Shown here: positions 11,313 to 22,935 of the stretch, in pieces
Layout: every line of letters starts with the position of its first letter
Position numbering within the stretch: position 1 is the stretch's first letter
DNA from: Anastrepha obliqua
Taxonomy: Eukaryota > Arthropoda > Insecta > Diptera > Tephritidae
Direction of reading: 5' to 3'
Length of the DNA: 64,000 nt
Assembly (NCBI RefSeq): GCF_027943255.1
Contig: NC_072897.1
Location: forward strand, 45,482,044-45,546,043
Made by a program: the position numbers and the translations under genes
Notes under the pieces: generated by a model
The model's database searches: none
What the model was told of the DNA's origin: nothing
Seen by the model: only the letters and a program-made list of their open reading frames with translations

Positions 11313-11603
11313 TATATATATAGTTGGCGCGTACACCCTTTTTGGGTGTTTGGCCGAGCTCCTCCTCCTATTTGTGGTGTGCGTCTTGATGTTGTTCCAC
11401 AAATGGATGGAGGGACCTACAGTTTCAAGCCGACTCCGAGCGGCAGATATATTTTATGAGGACCTTTTTCATGGCGGAAATACACTTGGAGATTTGCCAT
11501 TGCCTGCCCTTTTTTTTAATTTGTTGATCTTTCACCGAGATTTGAACCGATGTTCTCTCTCTGAATTCTGAATGCGTGACCCATTCGGCCACGGCGTCCG
11601 CCG
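11313..11603 (-). mobile_element. tRNA-headed SINE, copy 1
   Basis: One of at least six copies in this window. On the minus strand it starts with a tRNA-like head (CGGCCGAATGGG-type A box, GGTTCAAATCTCGG-type B box). A body follows with CGGAGTCGGCTTGAAACTG and CCACAAATAGGAGGAGGAGC, then the 3' end GGGTGTACGCGCCAAC and a TA-rich tail. The head is slightly damaged. It encodes no protein; reverse transcription would need a partner LINE. Confidence 0.85.
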
Positions 11604-12496
11604 TGAAAAATATTACTGTTAAATTTTTCTTGCCGCACAAAATTTGTATAATCTGAAGAGCAAACTTGTCAATGCGATTTTTCTGTAACATACAATGTTT
11701 ATTATTATGTTAATTAGTTTTAAACTCAAACCTCTTATTCAGTCATTTCGAGGGCAATTCCTATGGATTATTATCTTGAGATTTAAGGCGAAATATATTT
11801 GAGTTTAAATCGTATACACAGCCCCACGTAATACAAGAACAGTCCATTATTAAACCACACTTTTTTCTATACGAATGTGTTTTGTACGCCTAGAGGGCTC
11901 AAATATTATCACTTTATCACTTTCGTTAGTAGCGCATTGCATTCACAATCATTCACGAACGCAGAGCGATGACTAGTTTATATATCCACAAGCATAAATA
12001 TGCACTACATTCACAAGTACATATTTGCGTTTCACAGTAAAAATAAATATATGTACTAGTATATAAACGTGCCTACTAACATATGTAGGTATGTATGTGT
12101 CCTTTAGCCAGCGAGTATTTTGTTTTTGAAAACAGTCGAAACTAAAAGGCAACAGCAAGCATAGATATTATGCTGACGTTTGTGAGCGAGTTTAAGAGTG
12201 CCTTCTTAATTTATTTATATAAATATAAATGTAAAATACAAGCTGTGAACATATGACTGTCTATACATACAGTGATGGCCAAAATTATGCAACTATTGCT
12301 TTATTATATAATATAATAATTATATATTTGTTTTAGATAAATTTTGCAGAATGTTGATTGAGAGTAAAATTAATTTAGTTTGGTAATTCGCACTTTTACT
12401 TAAAGTTTTCAAGTTAAACAAAATCCGTCCTTGCAGAAACAAACAGTTAAATTTTGTTTAGCAACCTAAAAAATGCGTGGACAAAACAAATGCTGA
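11604..12496. other. Unassigned AT-rich DNA, possible Tc1-type end at 12271
   Basis: No gene recognised. At 12271 the sequence CAGTGATGGCCAAAATTATG looks like a Tc1-family terminal repeat (compare CAGTATTGGCCAAAACTAAA at 32071), but no transposase follows before the 3' end of non-LTR element A. The Tc1 reading is weak. Confidence 0.35.
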
Positions 12497-15400
12497 TGTT
12501 GTTGTTGAAGTGATTGTATATTTTCACTGAAATAATCCTAATTAGTGACCAGCACCGTTTTACCACCACTGTCCTCGTGTTATGATGCCTTTTTTTGTTT
12601 CTAGTGTCGAACCTTTTCTTGCTGTCGCATTTCCTCGTACGTTCCTATCAAGCCAATGACTAAGCAATCCCAGTTCCTCTCTACTCTGTAAGACTAGTTT
12701 TGATGAAATATAGTTGGAGTCTAAAGCCTTGATAGCTGCTTGACTGTCTGAGAAGATAGCTACTATTGCACCAACTTCCTTGTAGAGTTAAGTGATTTGC
12801 ATGCTTCTCTGATCGGTAAAAGTTCTGCCTGGAACGCGCTGGTATAGTCGGGACGTCGAATTGACTGAGATAGGGTGAGTGGCTCCGAATGGAAGCCAGC
12901 TCCCCCACGACAGTTCACCTTAGAACCGTCGGTATAGATTTCGATAATGTATCTTCCAATCACCTTCCCTTTGCTCCATTTGGCACTCGGTGGAAAACGT
13001 ACCGTAAAGTTTTCTTGAAGTTAAGGTCGGGGACTGTGTAGTCTGATCTGTTTTTGAGCAGTGAGGGTCCCTGTAGGAGGATCTTACTGTGACCGTACGA
13101 CCTTGTTGTCCAGCTTCCTATGTCTCTGAGTCTCACCACGCTGCAAGTAAAAAAAAATAAATAAATAATTAGCGCGTACACTTCTGTTAGGTGTTTGGCC
13201 GAACTCCTCCTCCTATTTGTGGTGTGCGTCTTGATGTTGTTCCACAAATGGAGGGACCTACAGTTTCAAGCCGACTCCGAACGGCAGATTTTTATATGAG
13301 GAGCTTTTTCATGGCAGAAATACACTCGGAGGTTTGCCATTGCCTGCCGAGGGGCGACCGCTATTAGAAAAATGTTTTTATTAATTTTGCTTTCACCGAG
13401 ATTCGAACCAACGATCTCTCAGTGAGTTCCGAACGGTAATCACGCACCAACCCATTCGGCTACCGCGGCCACGCTGCAAGTAGCGATTGTTTTAATATGT
13501 ATATCTAATGATAGCAGATGAGTTACTACACTGAGCGCTTCAGTAGGACTGGTGCTAAGCGCTCCTGTAGTTAGGATACATGCTGTTCTTTGTATCTTGT
13601 TCAACTTGGTTTGGTTCTATTTCTTTTCTGTTGCAGGCCATCAAACTAGTGCCGCATATGTTAGTATTGGCCTTACAATGGCTGTGTAGGACCAATTGAA
13701 TAGTTTTGGTTGGAGACCCCATTTTTTACCCAACATTCTCGTGTAAAGTGCTCTTACTCTACGTTAGACTTGCAGCTGAGTTTGGGGTCTAGAATAACAC
13801 CTAGGTATTTTGCCTGTTGGGTTAGTGTAAGACTAACGCCGTTTAGTTTTGGGGGACTAAAGTTTTTTACCTTGGTTTTCTTAGTGAATAGCATTAGTTC
13901 AGTTTTTCTCGGGCTTACACTTAAACCACAGTCCGTGGCCCAATTACTGAGTAATACCAGAGCTCCTTCCACAACCTCACTGATTGTGGTTGGAAACATT
14001 CCTGAAACCATAAGCACTATGTCGTCCGCGTACGCCACTACTTTGGTAAGGATATTGTTGACAACTAGTACCCACAGCAGATGAGATAAGACTCTTCCCT
14101 AAGGGGTTCCCCTGTGGACAGAGCTTATTTTCTTGTATTCTATGCTCCTCTCAATCGTACTTACAACCTCATGAAGAGTTGGCTCTGTGGATTTTCCTTT
14201 GAGGATATACATCCAACAATCGCTCGAGAGTGTTGAGAATAAAGGAGGATAAGCTGATGGGTCTGAAATATTTCGCTGTATCATGACCTCGTGTACCAGT
14301 TTTGGGGATAAAAGCTCCTTAACCCTCCTCCAGCTTTTTGGAATATGCCCTAACATAAGGCTTTTTCTGAAAAAAACCTCCATCCAAGGAATCGTCGGTT
14401 CTCGAGTGTTCCACAGCATGGCAGGGAATATCCCATCTGGTCCGGCTCTTGTATGGCTCAAAGTTTTTCATCGCCCATAGAATTCTATCTTGGGATACGA
14501 TGTGATTGATTGCATTGGATGACAGGTTGGATGTTTGAGCACTGTTACTATTATTGTCAATATATTCTGTGTTACCTGTTAGCCTCTGTTCGAGCCTCTT
14601 TGATTGCTTTCTTGTATTTCCCAAGGCAATCTTTGTAGGGTTTGAAGTACTTGTGCTTGTTTACTTACTTAAATCTTCATTCCACCAGGTAGGATAGGTT
14701 GTTTTGTCATATGTGGCGAGAGATGAAGCTTCAGCCCATTTTGTCGACGAAGCTTCGAAAGCTCTTACTTTCTCATCTAACTCTTCACTTGACGTAATAG
14801 TTTTGTTTTTGTGTTGAACTTTAGACTGAGTTACTCTACGGAATATGGGCCAGTTTGTTCTTCTTGGGTTTCTATATGGGGTCGGTTTCTCAAGCTTGAG
14901 ATTCATATCTAAGAGAATCCAACTGTGGTCCGATAAGGATTTCTTGTCGGATACCCTCCAATTTGTGACCATTTGGGAATTATTGTTTGTGCATAGGGTA
15001 ACGTCTAAGACCTCTTCCCAGGCTAGAAAATTTGCCGATCTCGGATAAGTGAAGGTTGGGGTGGTCCCTACACTACATATGTCGGGGTTGGTATGTAATA
15101 AGAATTCAAAGAGTGACTCACCTCTTTCCTTCGTCTCTGAACTGCCCCAGAGCTCGTTTCTTGCGTTTGCATCGCAGCCCATCAACAATTTATCCTTGTT
15201 GTTTAATGCTGATAGGAATCGAGCCACTTCGTCTGGCGGCGCTGGTTTATAATGAAGCATATACACTGATGCCAGGTAGTATATTGCCGATTTCTGCAAC
15301 TCTACTTTCACCACAGTAAAATCAAGAGTACTAAAATTAGAACACAGAAAAGCTTTTAAGTGTTTTTAGTGACTATGCATGATCGGGGCTTACCATCCGA

Positions 15401-15508
15401 TTTAGTGTAGAACATGTTGATGTTGTTGTTATGTTCGAACCCTTTGACATCATTGCCTCTGACCCAGGGTTCCAGTATAAATCCGATGTCGATGTCCCTT
15501 CCCTGAGG
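12497..15508 (-). mobile_element. RNase H-bearing non-LTR retrotransposon A (I/LOA-like), decayed
   Basis: The minus strand carries a broken ORF2 and a 3' end with a short CAA-rich tail. The endonuclease runs from about 15505 (DIGFILEPWVRGND) through LLMGCDANARNELWGS to VSDKKSLSDHSWILLD (14900). RT pieces lie at 14624-13700 (RAGPDGIFPAML, RGTP, AYADDIVLM). Compared with element C (61565-63780), A lacks RT motif A and neighbouring residues, has lost most of the C-terminal zinc-finger region, and carries a SINE (13150-13468). A partial RNase H (IEIYTDGSKV, AFQAELLPIREACK) is at 12963-12763. Its 5' side stops at 15508, where element B's 3' tail begins. It is the same family as C. Confidence 0.85.
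13150..13468 (-). mobile_element. tRNA-headed SINE, copy 2, with perfect target duplication
   Basis: It is flanked by a perfect 14-bp duplication CCACGCTGCAAGTA (13136-13149 and 13469-13482), so both ends are defined: 319 bp including the tail. On the minus strand the head reads GCGGTAGCCGAATGGGTTGG (A box), then GTTGGTTCGAATCTCGGTG (B box). The tail is ATTATTTATTTATTT-like. The long gap between boxes suggests derivation from a class II (Ser/Leu-type) tRNA. It interrupts non-LTR element A. Confidence 0.93.
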
Positions 15509-15595
15509 AATGGTTAATGGTTAATGGTTGTAAAGGGTTAAGGTATGGGCCTTTAGCACTGCGACCATATTGATCTATTGTGCACCCTATGCTGT

Positions 15596-18500
15596 CTATT
15601 GACTGTTAAGTATGCTTATGAATTGTACCAGCTCCTTCTGAGGGAGTGATTGAAGGTCTTCATCTGTAAGCATGAACTTGTTTAAAAACCTTTTCCTTCT
15701 ATGCGTCAACCCCGGACATTCGATAATGAGATGTTCTACAGACTCCTCATCTTCGCAGCAAAATCTGCAGGTGCTGGCGTTAGTTATGCCTAATTTATGT
15801 AAGTGTTTGTTGCAGGTGAAGTGACCCGTGAGGGCGCCTGTGAGAGTGCGAATGCTCTTTTTGTTTAACGTGAGGGCCATGTTAGCTCTTTTAGCGTTGA
15901 AACTTAGGAACTTTTTGGAGTGTCTAAGACCCTCTACGTTGTTCCAATGCTGATTTAATAGAGTTTTGGCCCAGTATTTTACTTTTTGTTTCAGGTTGTT
16001 TTTGTTGAATCCGAACATAGGACTAGGTCCGATGAAGTTTACATCTGCCCCTTTTTTGGCTTGAAAGTCTGCCTTTTCGTTGCGTCATATCCCTCATGTC
16101 CCGGTACCCAAATTAATGAAACATTGTTTTTGGATGCCAGGTTATTGAGTGCCTTGTGGCATTCTAAGAGGGTTTTTGAGTTGTAGGTATAGCTATCTAA
16201 AGCCTTTAGAACTGATTGGCTGTCCGAGAGTATTTTGATCTTTACTCTCTTGTGGTTTCTACGTTGCATGATGTTTGCTGCTTCCATTATTGCGTATAAT
16301 TCCGCTTGGAAGATGGTGGTGTCCCTGGTGAGAGTGAATGATTTGTGGATTCTGGGCTCCACTACTCCTGCTCCTACACCCTAAGGTGTTTTTGATTCAT
16401 CAGTGTACGATTTTTGTGAATCATCAGTCATCCATTTCGGGTTTGTTTTCCACTCGATCCTCTCAGGAAAGGTAACTGTGTATCCTTTTGTGAAACAGAG
16501 GGTTGGGTCAATGTGGTCTGAAACTTGAGCCATGCTTATGGTGTTTTTGATTTTATTTAGGATATTTAGGTGACCAGTGATGTTGCCCAATTTGAAATTT
16601 TCTTTCACGTGTAGCATGAGTGCTTGCGTAGCTGCTTCCTCTTGGATTGCTATATGCAGTGGTGGGAGATTAAGGAGTGCTTCCATGCCAGCTGTTGGGG
16701 TAGTTCTCATAGCCCCTGTGATGCAAACAAGCCTTTGTACTTTTCCCAGTTTGGTTATCGCTGTTCGTTGGATAGATTTGCTCCACCATACTAGTGCCCC
16801 ATACAGTATGATTGGTCTAACCATTTGGGTGTATATCCAGAGGGCCATACTAGGGCTGAGGCCCCAGGATCTCCCTAGTAATTGTTTGGTTGTCCACAAG
16901 GATTTCGTGGCTTTTTTTATTATATTATTTATATGTGATTCCCAAGTGAGTTTTTTATTTAAGGTTAAACCTAGATATTTGACCTCTTCCTTTAGTTCTA
17001 TCACTGTTTCATTTATTTTCAATGCAGGAAACTCTAGCTTTCTTTTTCTTGTGAAGGGGATTATTGTGGTTTTGTTAGGGTTGATCGACAGCCCCTCCTT
17101 TTTACACCATTCCCATGTTGCGTTCAAGGCATTTTGTCTTTTCATTAAGTCTGTTAGTGTCCTTTCATGGTTGCCTTTTATTATAAAAGATATGTCATCT
17201 GCATAGCCAATGGTTATAAATCCCTTATTGCTTAGGTGCTGCACCAAGTCATCAACTAGTAGGGACCATAGCAGTGGAGAAAGAACTCCTCCTTGCGGAC
17301 ATCCCTTTACTGTTGTGACATTAAGTTCAGCTTGGCCTAACGAGGCTTTAATAATCCTCTGATTAAGCATTTGGCTTATCCAATGTGTTAATATTGGGTT
17401 GCACCTCTTCTCTCGAGTGCTGTTTCAATGGATTTGTAATTTGCGTTGTCGAAGGCTCCCTCTATGTCCATAAAGGAACATAGGGCTATTTCTTTTTGAT
17501 TTAGAGCCTTTTCTATATTGACAACGAGTGTGTGGAGTGCTGTGACTGTGGATTTCCTTTTTTGGTAAGCAAATTGCAGCTTATGAAGGGGTTTTTTGAA
17601 GATTACTTCTTCTCTTAGATGGTATTCAAGTAGTTTTTCCATTGTCTTTAACATGAACGACGATAGACTGATTGGTCTGCAAGATTTTGGAGAATCAGGG
17701 GGTTTGTTACCTCCCTTAGGAATAAATATTACCTTCACTTTCCTCCATATCTTTGGAATGTATTCCAATATTAGGCTAGCTCTGAAGATTTTCACCATGA
17801 CTCTGATCAGTTCCACAGTGCCTTTGGATAGAAGTGCTGGGAATATTCCATCCGGCCCTGGTGATTTAAAGGGTTTAAAGGAGTTAATTGCCCACTCTAC
17901 CCTTTCGAAATTTATGGTTTTGTTGACAAATGAGACCGTCGATCTCCGTTGATGGTGAGTTACCATGTCTAGACTGTTGTCGATTGATGGGTCATGACTT
18001 TTACAATCTGGGAAGTGAGTCTTTAGAAGAAGCTCTAGTGTTTCTACGAATGTGTTGGTAATAGTTCCTTTTGGACCTTTTAGTGTGCCTATTGGACTTG
18101 AGTCACCTTTGGAAAGTGATTTTTGGATTCTAGCTGTTGCTGGAGTATCTTTTAGATCCTCGCAGAAGTTTTTCCAAGAGTTTCGTTTGGATTTCCTTAG
18201 TTCTTTGTTATAGTTAGTTAGGGATTTCCTATATTCGTCCCATTTGTTTGTTTTCTTTGCAGTTTTCTCGTTGCTTTCCGAAGTTTGTCAAGTTCGTTGT
18301 TCCACCAGGGAACCCTCTTCGTGGAGAATTTCATTTTTAGTGGACAACAGTCTTGATATGAGGCCATGATTGAGTCAGTCATGTCTGTTACTGCCTCCTC
18401 TGTTGATGTTATTTTGCTTACGCTGTTATTAAGCTTAGCTGAAAGACATTCATTGTATCTTTTCCAGTTTGCTGTTTTTGGGCTTCTGTAAAATGTGGAG

Positions 18501-19177
18501 TACTTTACCACCCCATTTAGGTCAAAGAGTATGTGTTTGTGGTCAGGCATTGAGTCCTCATCCGAGACTCTCCAGTTACTGATCATATTCAAAGATTTGT
18601 TAGTAATTAGAGTTAAATCGAATACCTCTTGTCGTATTGCGTTTACAAAAGTGGGTTTATTACCCCTGTTTACTACTGTTATATTACTAAGTAATAAAAA
18701 TTCAAGGAGTGACTCACCTCTGTTGTTTGTATTCGTGCTCCCCCATGCCACATTGTGGGAGTTTGCGTCGCATCCAATAATGAGGGTTTGATTGTGGGTT
18801 TGGCAATACTCCACTAGGCCTCTGATTTTCTCTGGTGGTACTATGTCGGCGTCTCCGGGAAAGTAAGCTGAGGCGATTACGACCTCTCTCTTGCTTCCAC
18901 CAAACTCCGCTTCGACCAGTTATGTTGATGTGTCGCCATCCATGAATTCTGTGAATGGCAAGAATTTAATATTGGTATCTATGATTATCGCAGCCCTAGG
19001 TTTGACAGTGCTTTTGTCATAAATTACCTGTGTGTTTTGGACATTGAGGCCTTGAGGACGGCCTCTGTAGATCCAGGGCTCTTGGATCAGCCCTATGTTG
19101 ATACCTCCGGCAAGTCTTCTGCTAAGCTCAGTGGTAGCAGCCTTAGCATGGTGAAGATTTGCCTGGAGGCACCTCAT
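15596..19177 (-). pseudogene. Element B ORF2: endonuclease, RT, RNase H, zinc finger
   Basis: The ATG at 19177 opens MRCLQANLHHAKAAT, the usual endonuclease start, then GLIQEPWIYRG, IIGCDANSHNVAWGS and VSDEDSMPDHKHILFDL. RT spans about 17966-16400, with SPGPDGIFPALL, FMDIEGAFDN (motif A), GCPQGGVLSPLLW (motif B), GYADDISF (motif C) and VKYLGLTL. RNase H follows (IFQAELYAIMEAANI, ILSDSQSVLKALDS, WVPGHEG). The C-terminal finger has CRFCCEDEESVEHLIIECPG. Damage includes an in-frame TAA at 18920, frameshifts between 18218 and 17966, near 17380 and near 16030, and an in-frame TAG at 16381. Catalytic residues are otherwise intact, so decay is recent to moderate. Confidence 0.9.
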
Positions 19178-20550
19178 TTTGTTGGTTGGTTTTCGGAGTC
19201 TTTGGGAGGACTTTCATCCTCTTCTTGTAACTCTACTGCCTCCATTCGGTCAACTAACTCTTCGGTCGTTATGTTTTCAGATTTCAGCCTGAGGGTCACT
19301 TGGATGAAACGGTAGTTTACTCTACCATTGTACTCCTTCAGGCTGGCGGCTGATGGCTGATTTTTGATCTACCGCTACGACTAGCGTTACGTTGGAGCCT
19401 CTTTCGGCTCTTTTTAGCAGGCGCCAGGAATCAACATTGAGGCCTTTATTCTGCCCCTGCACAAAGTCCAGTATCTTGGCTGTCTCGACTTTGACTGAGT
19501 TGGGAAAGTACCCCACTGCGATCCGAGAGTGAAGAATTTTGGATTCCTCTGTGGCCCACAGTGTTGCACCCTCGCACGGCGACGCATTTGAAATGGCCGC
19601 CTTGACCCATTCCGCCGATGTCCTCTCCTTACAATGCAGGACAAGGTATCCTGCCTTGTAAGTAGTGCCCAAGAACGCTGGTTTTGTGGCCATGTTTTTC
19701 CCCGCCAGTATTTTGTCTAATAGGAGTTGTTGGATGGAGTCCATTTGTTTGGTTGTCAGTACCGTATTGGGGAAAACATCCAAGTTGTCTGTAGCACATT
19801 TCGAGTGCTGCAGATTCACCTGTATGGCTTTAGGCATCGGGTTCGTTCTCGTTTTCAGCGAGGTAGAGCTTTTCTACCTGTATATTGCTGTAGACCTCAT
19901 CTAGGTCGTTCTCATTTTCATTGCTGTCTGCTTTGAAAATTTTCAGTTTGGCCTTTCTTAGACCAAACCGCATTTTGTTGTCGGGTTTTTTGAGTATTGG
20001 CAAGCACTCATCGTTAATCTGCAAAACGAATAACATGCTCCTCATTTGCGGTTTTTCTGCCTTCACGATTGCCCAGTCGTCCATCGGCACCGCAGGGATG
20101 TGTGATTTTAGGGACTTCAGTACATCTGCACCGCTAAGTGCATCACTGGTAGCCAAATGCGAGCGCGAAGAGGGCAAGGTATGTCCTCGGCCGGAATAAG
20201 CTTAAGCCTTCCAGTGAGCTGCTGATCTCAGCAAAGCACTTTTCTAGGACAACCCTTGACCTGTCGTCGTCGCACTTGATTACCCTGCAGCCTCGAAGTA
20301 CTCCTGCAGAATCGAAGGAAGGGAGAGCTCCGCCTTGTGCTCCAACTACATGCTTTTCTAGCACGAGCTTGGACAGTTTACCCTTTATTTGCCTCCATTT
20401 CTGCAGGACTACTTTGCCACTATTAGTAATCTCGTCGATCAGTGCGTCGAGAAGGTTATCCTTAACCACCTCACTGAATGGTCGTTGTTTTGTTGTTCCT
20501 TCGATGCTGTTAGACACCTTAGATCTCTTCGGTGCCTGATACTTCTTCAA
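19174..20550 (-). pseudogene. Element B ORF1 with two DUF4780-like domains
   Basis: Three minus-strand frames (20550-20143, 20177-19830, 19837-19174) join into one ORF1 with frameshifts near 20160 and 19835. Domain one runs from LLDALIDEITNSGKVV through VLRGCRVIKCDDDRSR to MRFGLRKAKLKIFK. An acidic linker follows (SNENENDLDEVYSN). Domain two runs from MDSIQQLLLDKIL through TYKAGYLVLHCKERTSAEW and ATEESKILHSRIAVGYFPNS to VNYRFIQVTLRLKS. Both resemble DUF4780, a domain found in insect non-LTR ORF1 products and thought to act as a nucleic-acid chaperone or RNP coat. The stop TGA overlaps the ORF2 ATG. Confidence 0.78.
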
Positions 20551-21111
20551 AGATACTGCGAATCATAACGTAACTGTGAATGGTGAGCGCTACCGTGAAA
20601 TGATATCCAACTTTTTTTTTGACCAAAATGCAAGAGCTTGACTTGCATGACACGTGGTTTCAGCAAGACGGTGCCACATGCCACACAGCTCGCGTAACAA
20701 TGAACTTGTTGAGAGGCGTTTTCGGTGAACATTTTATTTCAGGTTCGGGACCTGTCAATTGGCCGGGACCTGTAAATCGTGCGATATAACGCCTTTAGAT
20801 TATTATTTGTGGGGCTTTGTTAAAGCTCTTGTCTATTCAGACAAGCCTGCTTCAATTAACGCAATGGAAGACAACATTAAAGCATTTATATGTGAGATAC
20901 CGGCCGAAGCATTGGAAAGAGTATGCCAAAATTGGACAAAGCGGATGGGCCATTTGAAGCGCAGTCGCGGTCAACATTTGCATGAAATAATCTTCATACA
21001 TTAAATTATATGGACTGTACTATCGATTTAAATAAAAATTTCATACATTTTTCTGAATTTTACGTGAGTTTTTTTGAAAAACTTTCCTATAGCTTTTAAA
21101 AAATCACCCTT
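20551..21111 (+). pseudogene. rosa-like (DD41D) mariner transposase, 3' fragment
   Basis: The plus strand shows NVTVNGERYREMI, LHDTWFQQDGATCHTARV (second catalytic Asp) and GEHFISGSGPVNWP. After a frameshift near 20760 come CDITPLDYYLWGFVKALVY (third Asp) and ERVCQNWTKRMGHLKRSRGQ, ending at 21004. The spacing between the two Asp residues fits the DD41D rosa group. The N-terminal half and first Asp are missing. The right end near 21111 (AAAAAATCACCCTT) looks like the 3' inverted repeat. The left side is cut at the junction with element B. Confidence 0.8.
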
Positions 21112-21770
21112 TATATATATATGTATATATATAATTGAGTATTGAACTTACCTTATGTTCAGTCGTATGTTCCAGAAATATTGAAATATGTGCATATAGA
21201 GTAGGTCAAGAATGACTTTTGACATAGAAAATAAATTAAATTTTTCCACTTCATTAGCAAAAAATAGCACTCTTTATTTATCTTTGACTTCTTTTTTGTA
21301 CTGATTCATAATTATTCACAGCATTTAAAGGGAATTAACCCTCCATTAGGCGCGTGGACTACGTTCGTAGTCCAACTTATTTTTCTGTTGTAATATTTTA
21401 TAAAAAAAAAATTTATTTTTTGCTGATAAATGTTTATTTATATTATTTTAAGCGCCTAAATATATTTACACTTACTTTTACTTAACTTTCATTATAAAAA
21501 AATGAAAACAGTGAATTGATGTTCTTTTGAGCTATTTAATGCCAAGTTTTTAAAATGTTAGCAGATTTGAAGTGTTTAAGAAACAATCAATCAAACTCAT
21601 TCTTATAATAATAAACTAAACTTGTATCTAGTACAAACTGACCAGTAAAAAAATATAAGGGTATAAAAAAGAGTAAACATAGTTCAAATATAGAACATAT
21701 TTTATTTTGCCAAACGGCGGTGCACACATCTCTCATATGGTCTTTGCATGGATATTTATTATTGGCTGTA

Positions 21771-22935
21771 CAACTAATTAATTTCGTATTTTTTTGTTAA
21801 AAACCCATTTATTTATTGTAAGTATAAAAGTGAAAAAATATTTTATTCAAATTATTGTCTATCGGAAGCGGCAACTTTTTCCCATCTTTCAGGCAACTTA
21901 TGGATTCCATCCCAAAAAAACTTCTCATCTTTTGCGCCGAGAAAGTCATCAAGCCATTTTTTAGTACCTTCAACATTGGTGAACCGTATTCCAGAAAGGT
22001 GATTCTGCATCGACCGAAACAAGTGGTAATCAGAAGGAGCTATGTCTGGGCTGTAAGGCGGGTGAGGTAGAAATATCCATGCGTCATTTTCCAAATAATT
22101 TTTGACCGGTACTGCAACATGTGGCCAAGCATTGCCATAATGGAAGATCAATTTATCGTGTCTGGTCGCCCATTCTGGCCGTTTTTCGGCTATTGCTTGC
22201 TTCAAACGTGTCAGCTCATGTACAGCACACGTTTCTGATCCCACCAAATACAGAGCATTACCTTCAAACCATTAATATTCGGCTTTGGTGTCGCTTTGGC
22301 TGGTTGGCCTGGCTTCACATACATATGATCTTTTACGCTTTGGGTTGTCGTAATGATTCCACTTTTCATCCCCAGCGACAATACGAAGCAAAAACAATTT
22401 CTTTTTGTGGCGATTAAGCAGCATTTCAGACATGCAAAATCGTCTCTCGGCTTCAATTCGTGTGGCACCCAATTTCCTTGTTGGTGAATGTATCCCGCTA
22501 CTTTTAAACGTTTACAAATGGCTTGTTGAATGACTTCCAATGTTTTTCCAAGTTCTTCTAATTCTTCGTCTTCAAACTTTTTTGATGGACCAGATCGCTC
22601 TTTGTCTTCTGTGTCAAAATCACCACTTTTAAATCGTGCAAACCTCTGCTGACATACTCTAACCTCTGGAGCATATTCAGGATAAGCTTCTGAGAGTAAA
22701 CGATGTGCTTCTGTTGCACTTTTCTTTAAAAGCAAACCTGCCCGCAAATGCTGTTTTGTTGGAACGTAATTTGACATTTTGACTGTAATAAAAAAAATGT
22801 GTGTGCTTACTAATATTCACTGTGACATATGAAATTTACTTGATTTTTTGGCGTACTTTAACATAGAATAGCTGTTAGAGTATTGACTACATAAATATAT
22901 ATGAGGTTAGTAAGAAATACGAAATTAATTAGTTC
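21771..22935 (-). mobile_element. mauritiana-type mariner, inactive
   Basis: TA duplications lie at 21769-21770 and 22936-22937, with matching ends containing AACTAATTAATTTCGTATTT. The transposase begins at 22777 (MSNYVPTKQHLRAGLLLKKS) and ends at about 21852 (ELPERWEKVAASDRQ). It has a short internal deletion after EELEELGKTL, frameshifts near 22470 and 22230, and the second catalytic residue changed: the usual HHDNA reads HYGNA, so Asp is Gly. The first (VAGDEKW) and third (APSDYHLF) Asp are present. It lies inside the cysteine-rich C-terminus of piggyBac-like element 1. Confidence 0.9.

Larger units (their letters stand above)
15509..20550 (-). mobile_element. Two-ORF non-LTR retrotransposon B (DUF4780 ORF1; EN-RT-RNase H ORF2)
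   Basis: A nearly complete, lightly decayed element on the minus strand. ORF1 (20550-19174) overlaps ORF2 (from 19177) by ATGA. The 3' end after ORF2 carries AACCATT repeats (15509-15530) and abuts element A's endonuclease at 15508. The 5' side stops at 20550 against a rosa-like mariner fragment. ORF1 still lacks a convincing Met start, so the copy is probably 5'-truncated. Architecture and motifs match the RNase H-bearing I/LOA-like group, and B is a distant relative of elements A and C. Confidence 0.88.

Noticed and set aside
12271..12300. A complete Tc1 element starting at the CAGTGATGGCC motif
   Set aside because: No transposase or matching right end was found before element A.
16577..17206. 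209-codon plus-strand ORF
   Set aside because: Antisense shadow of element B's reverse transcriptase.
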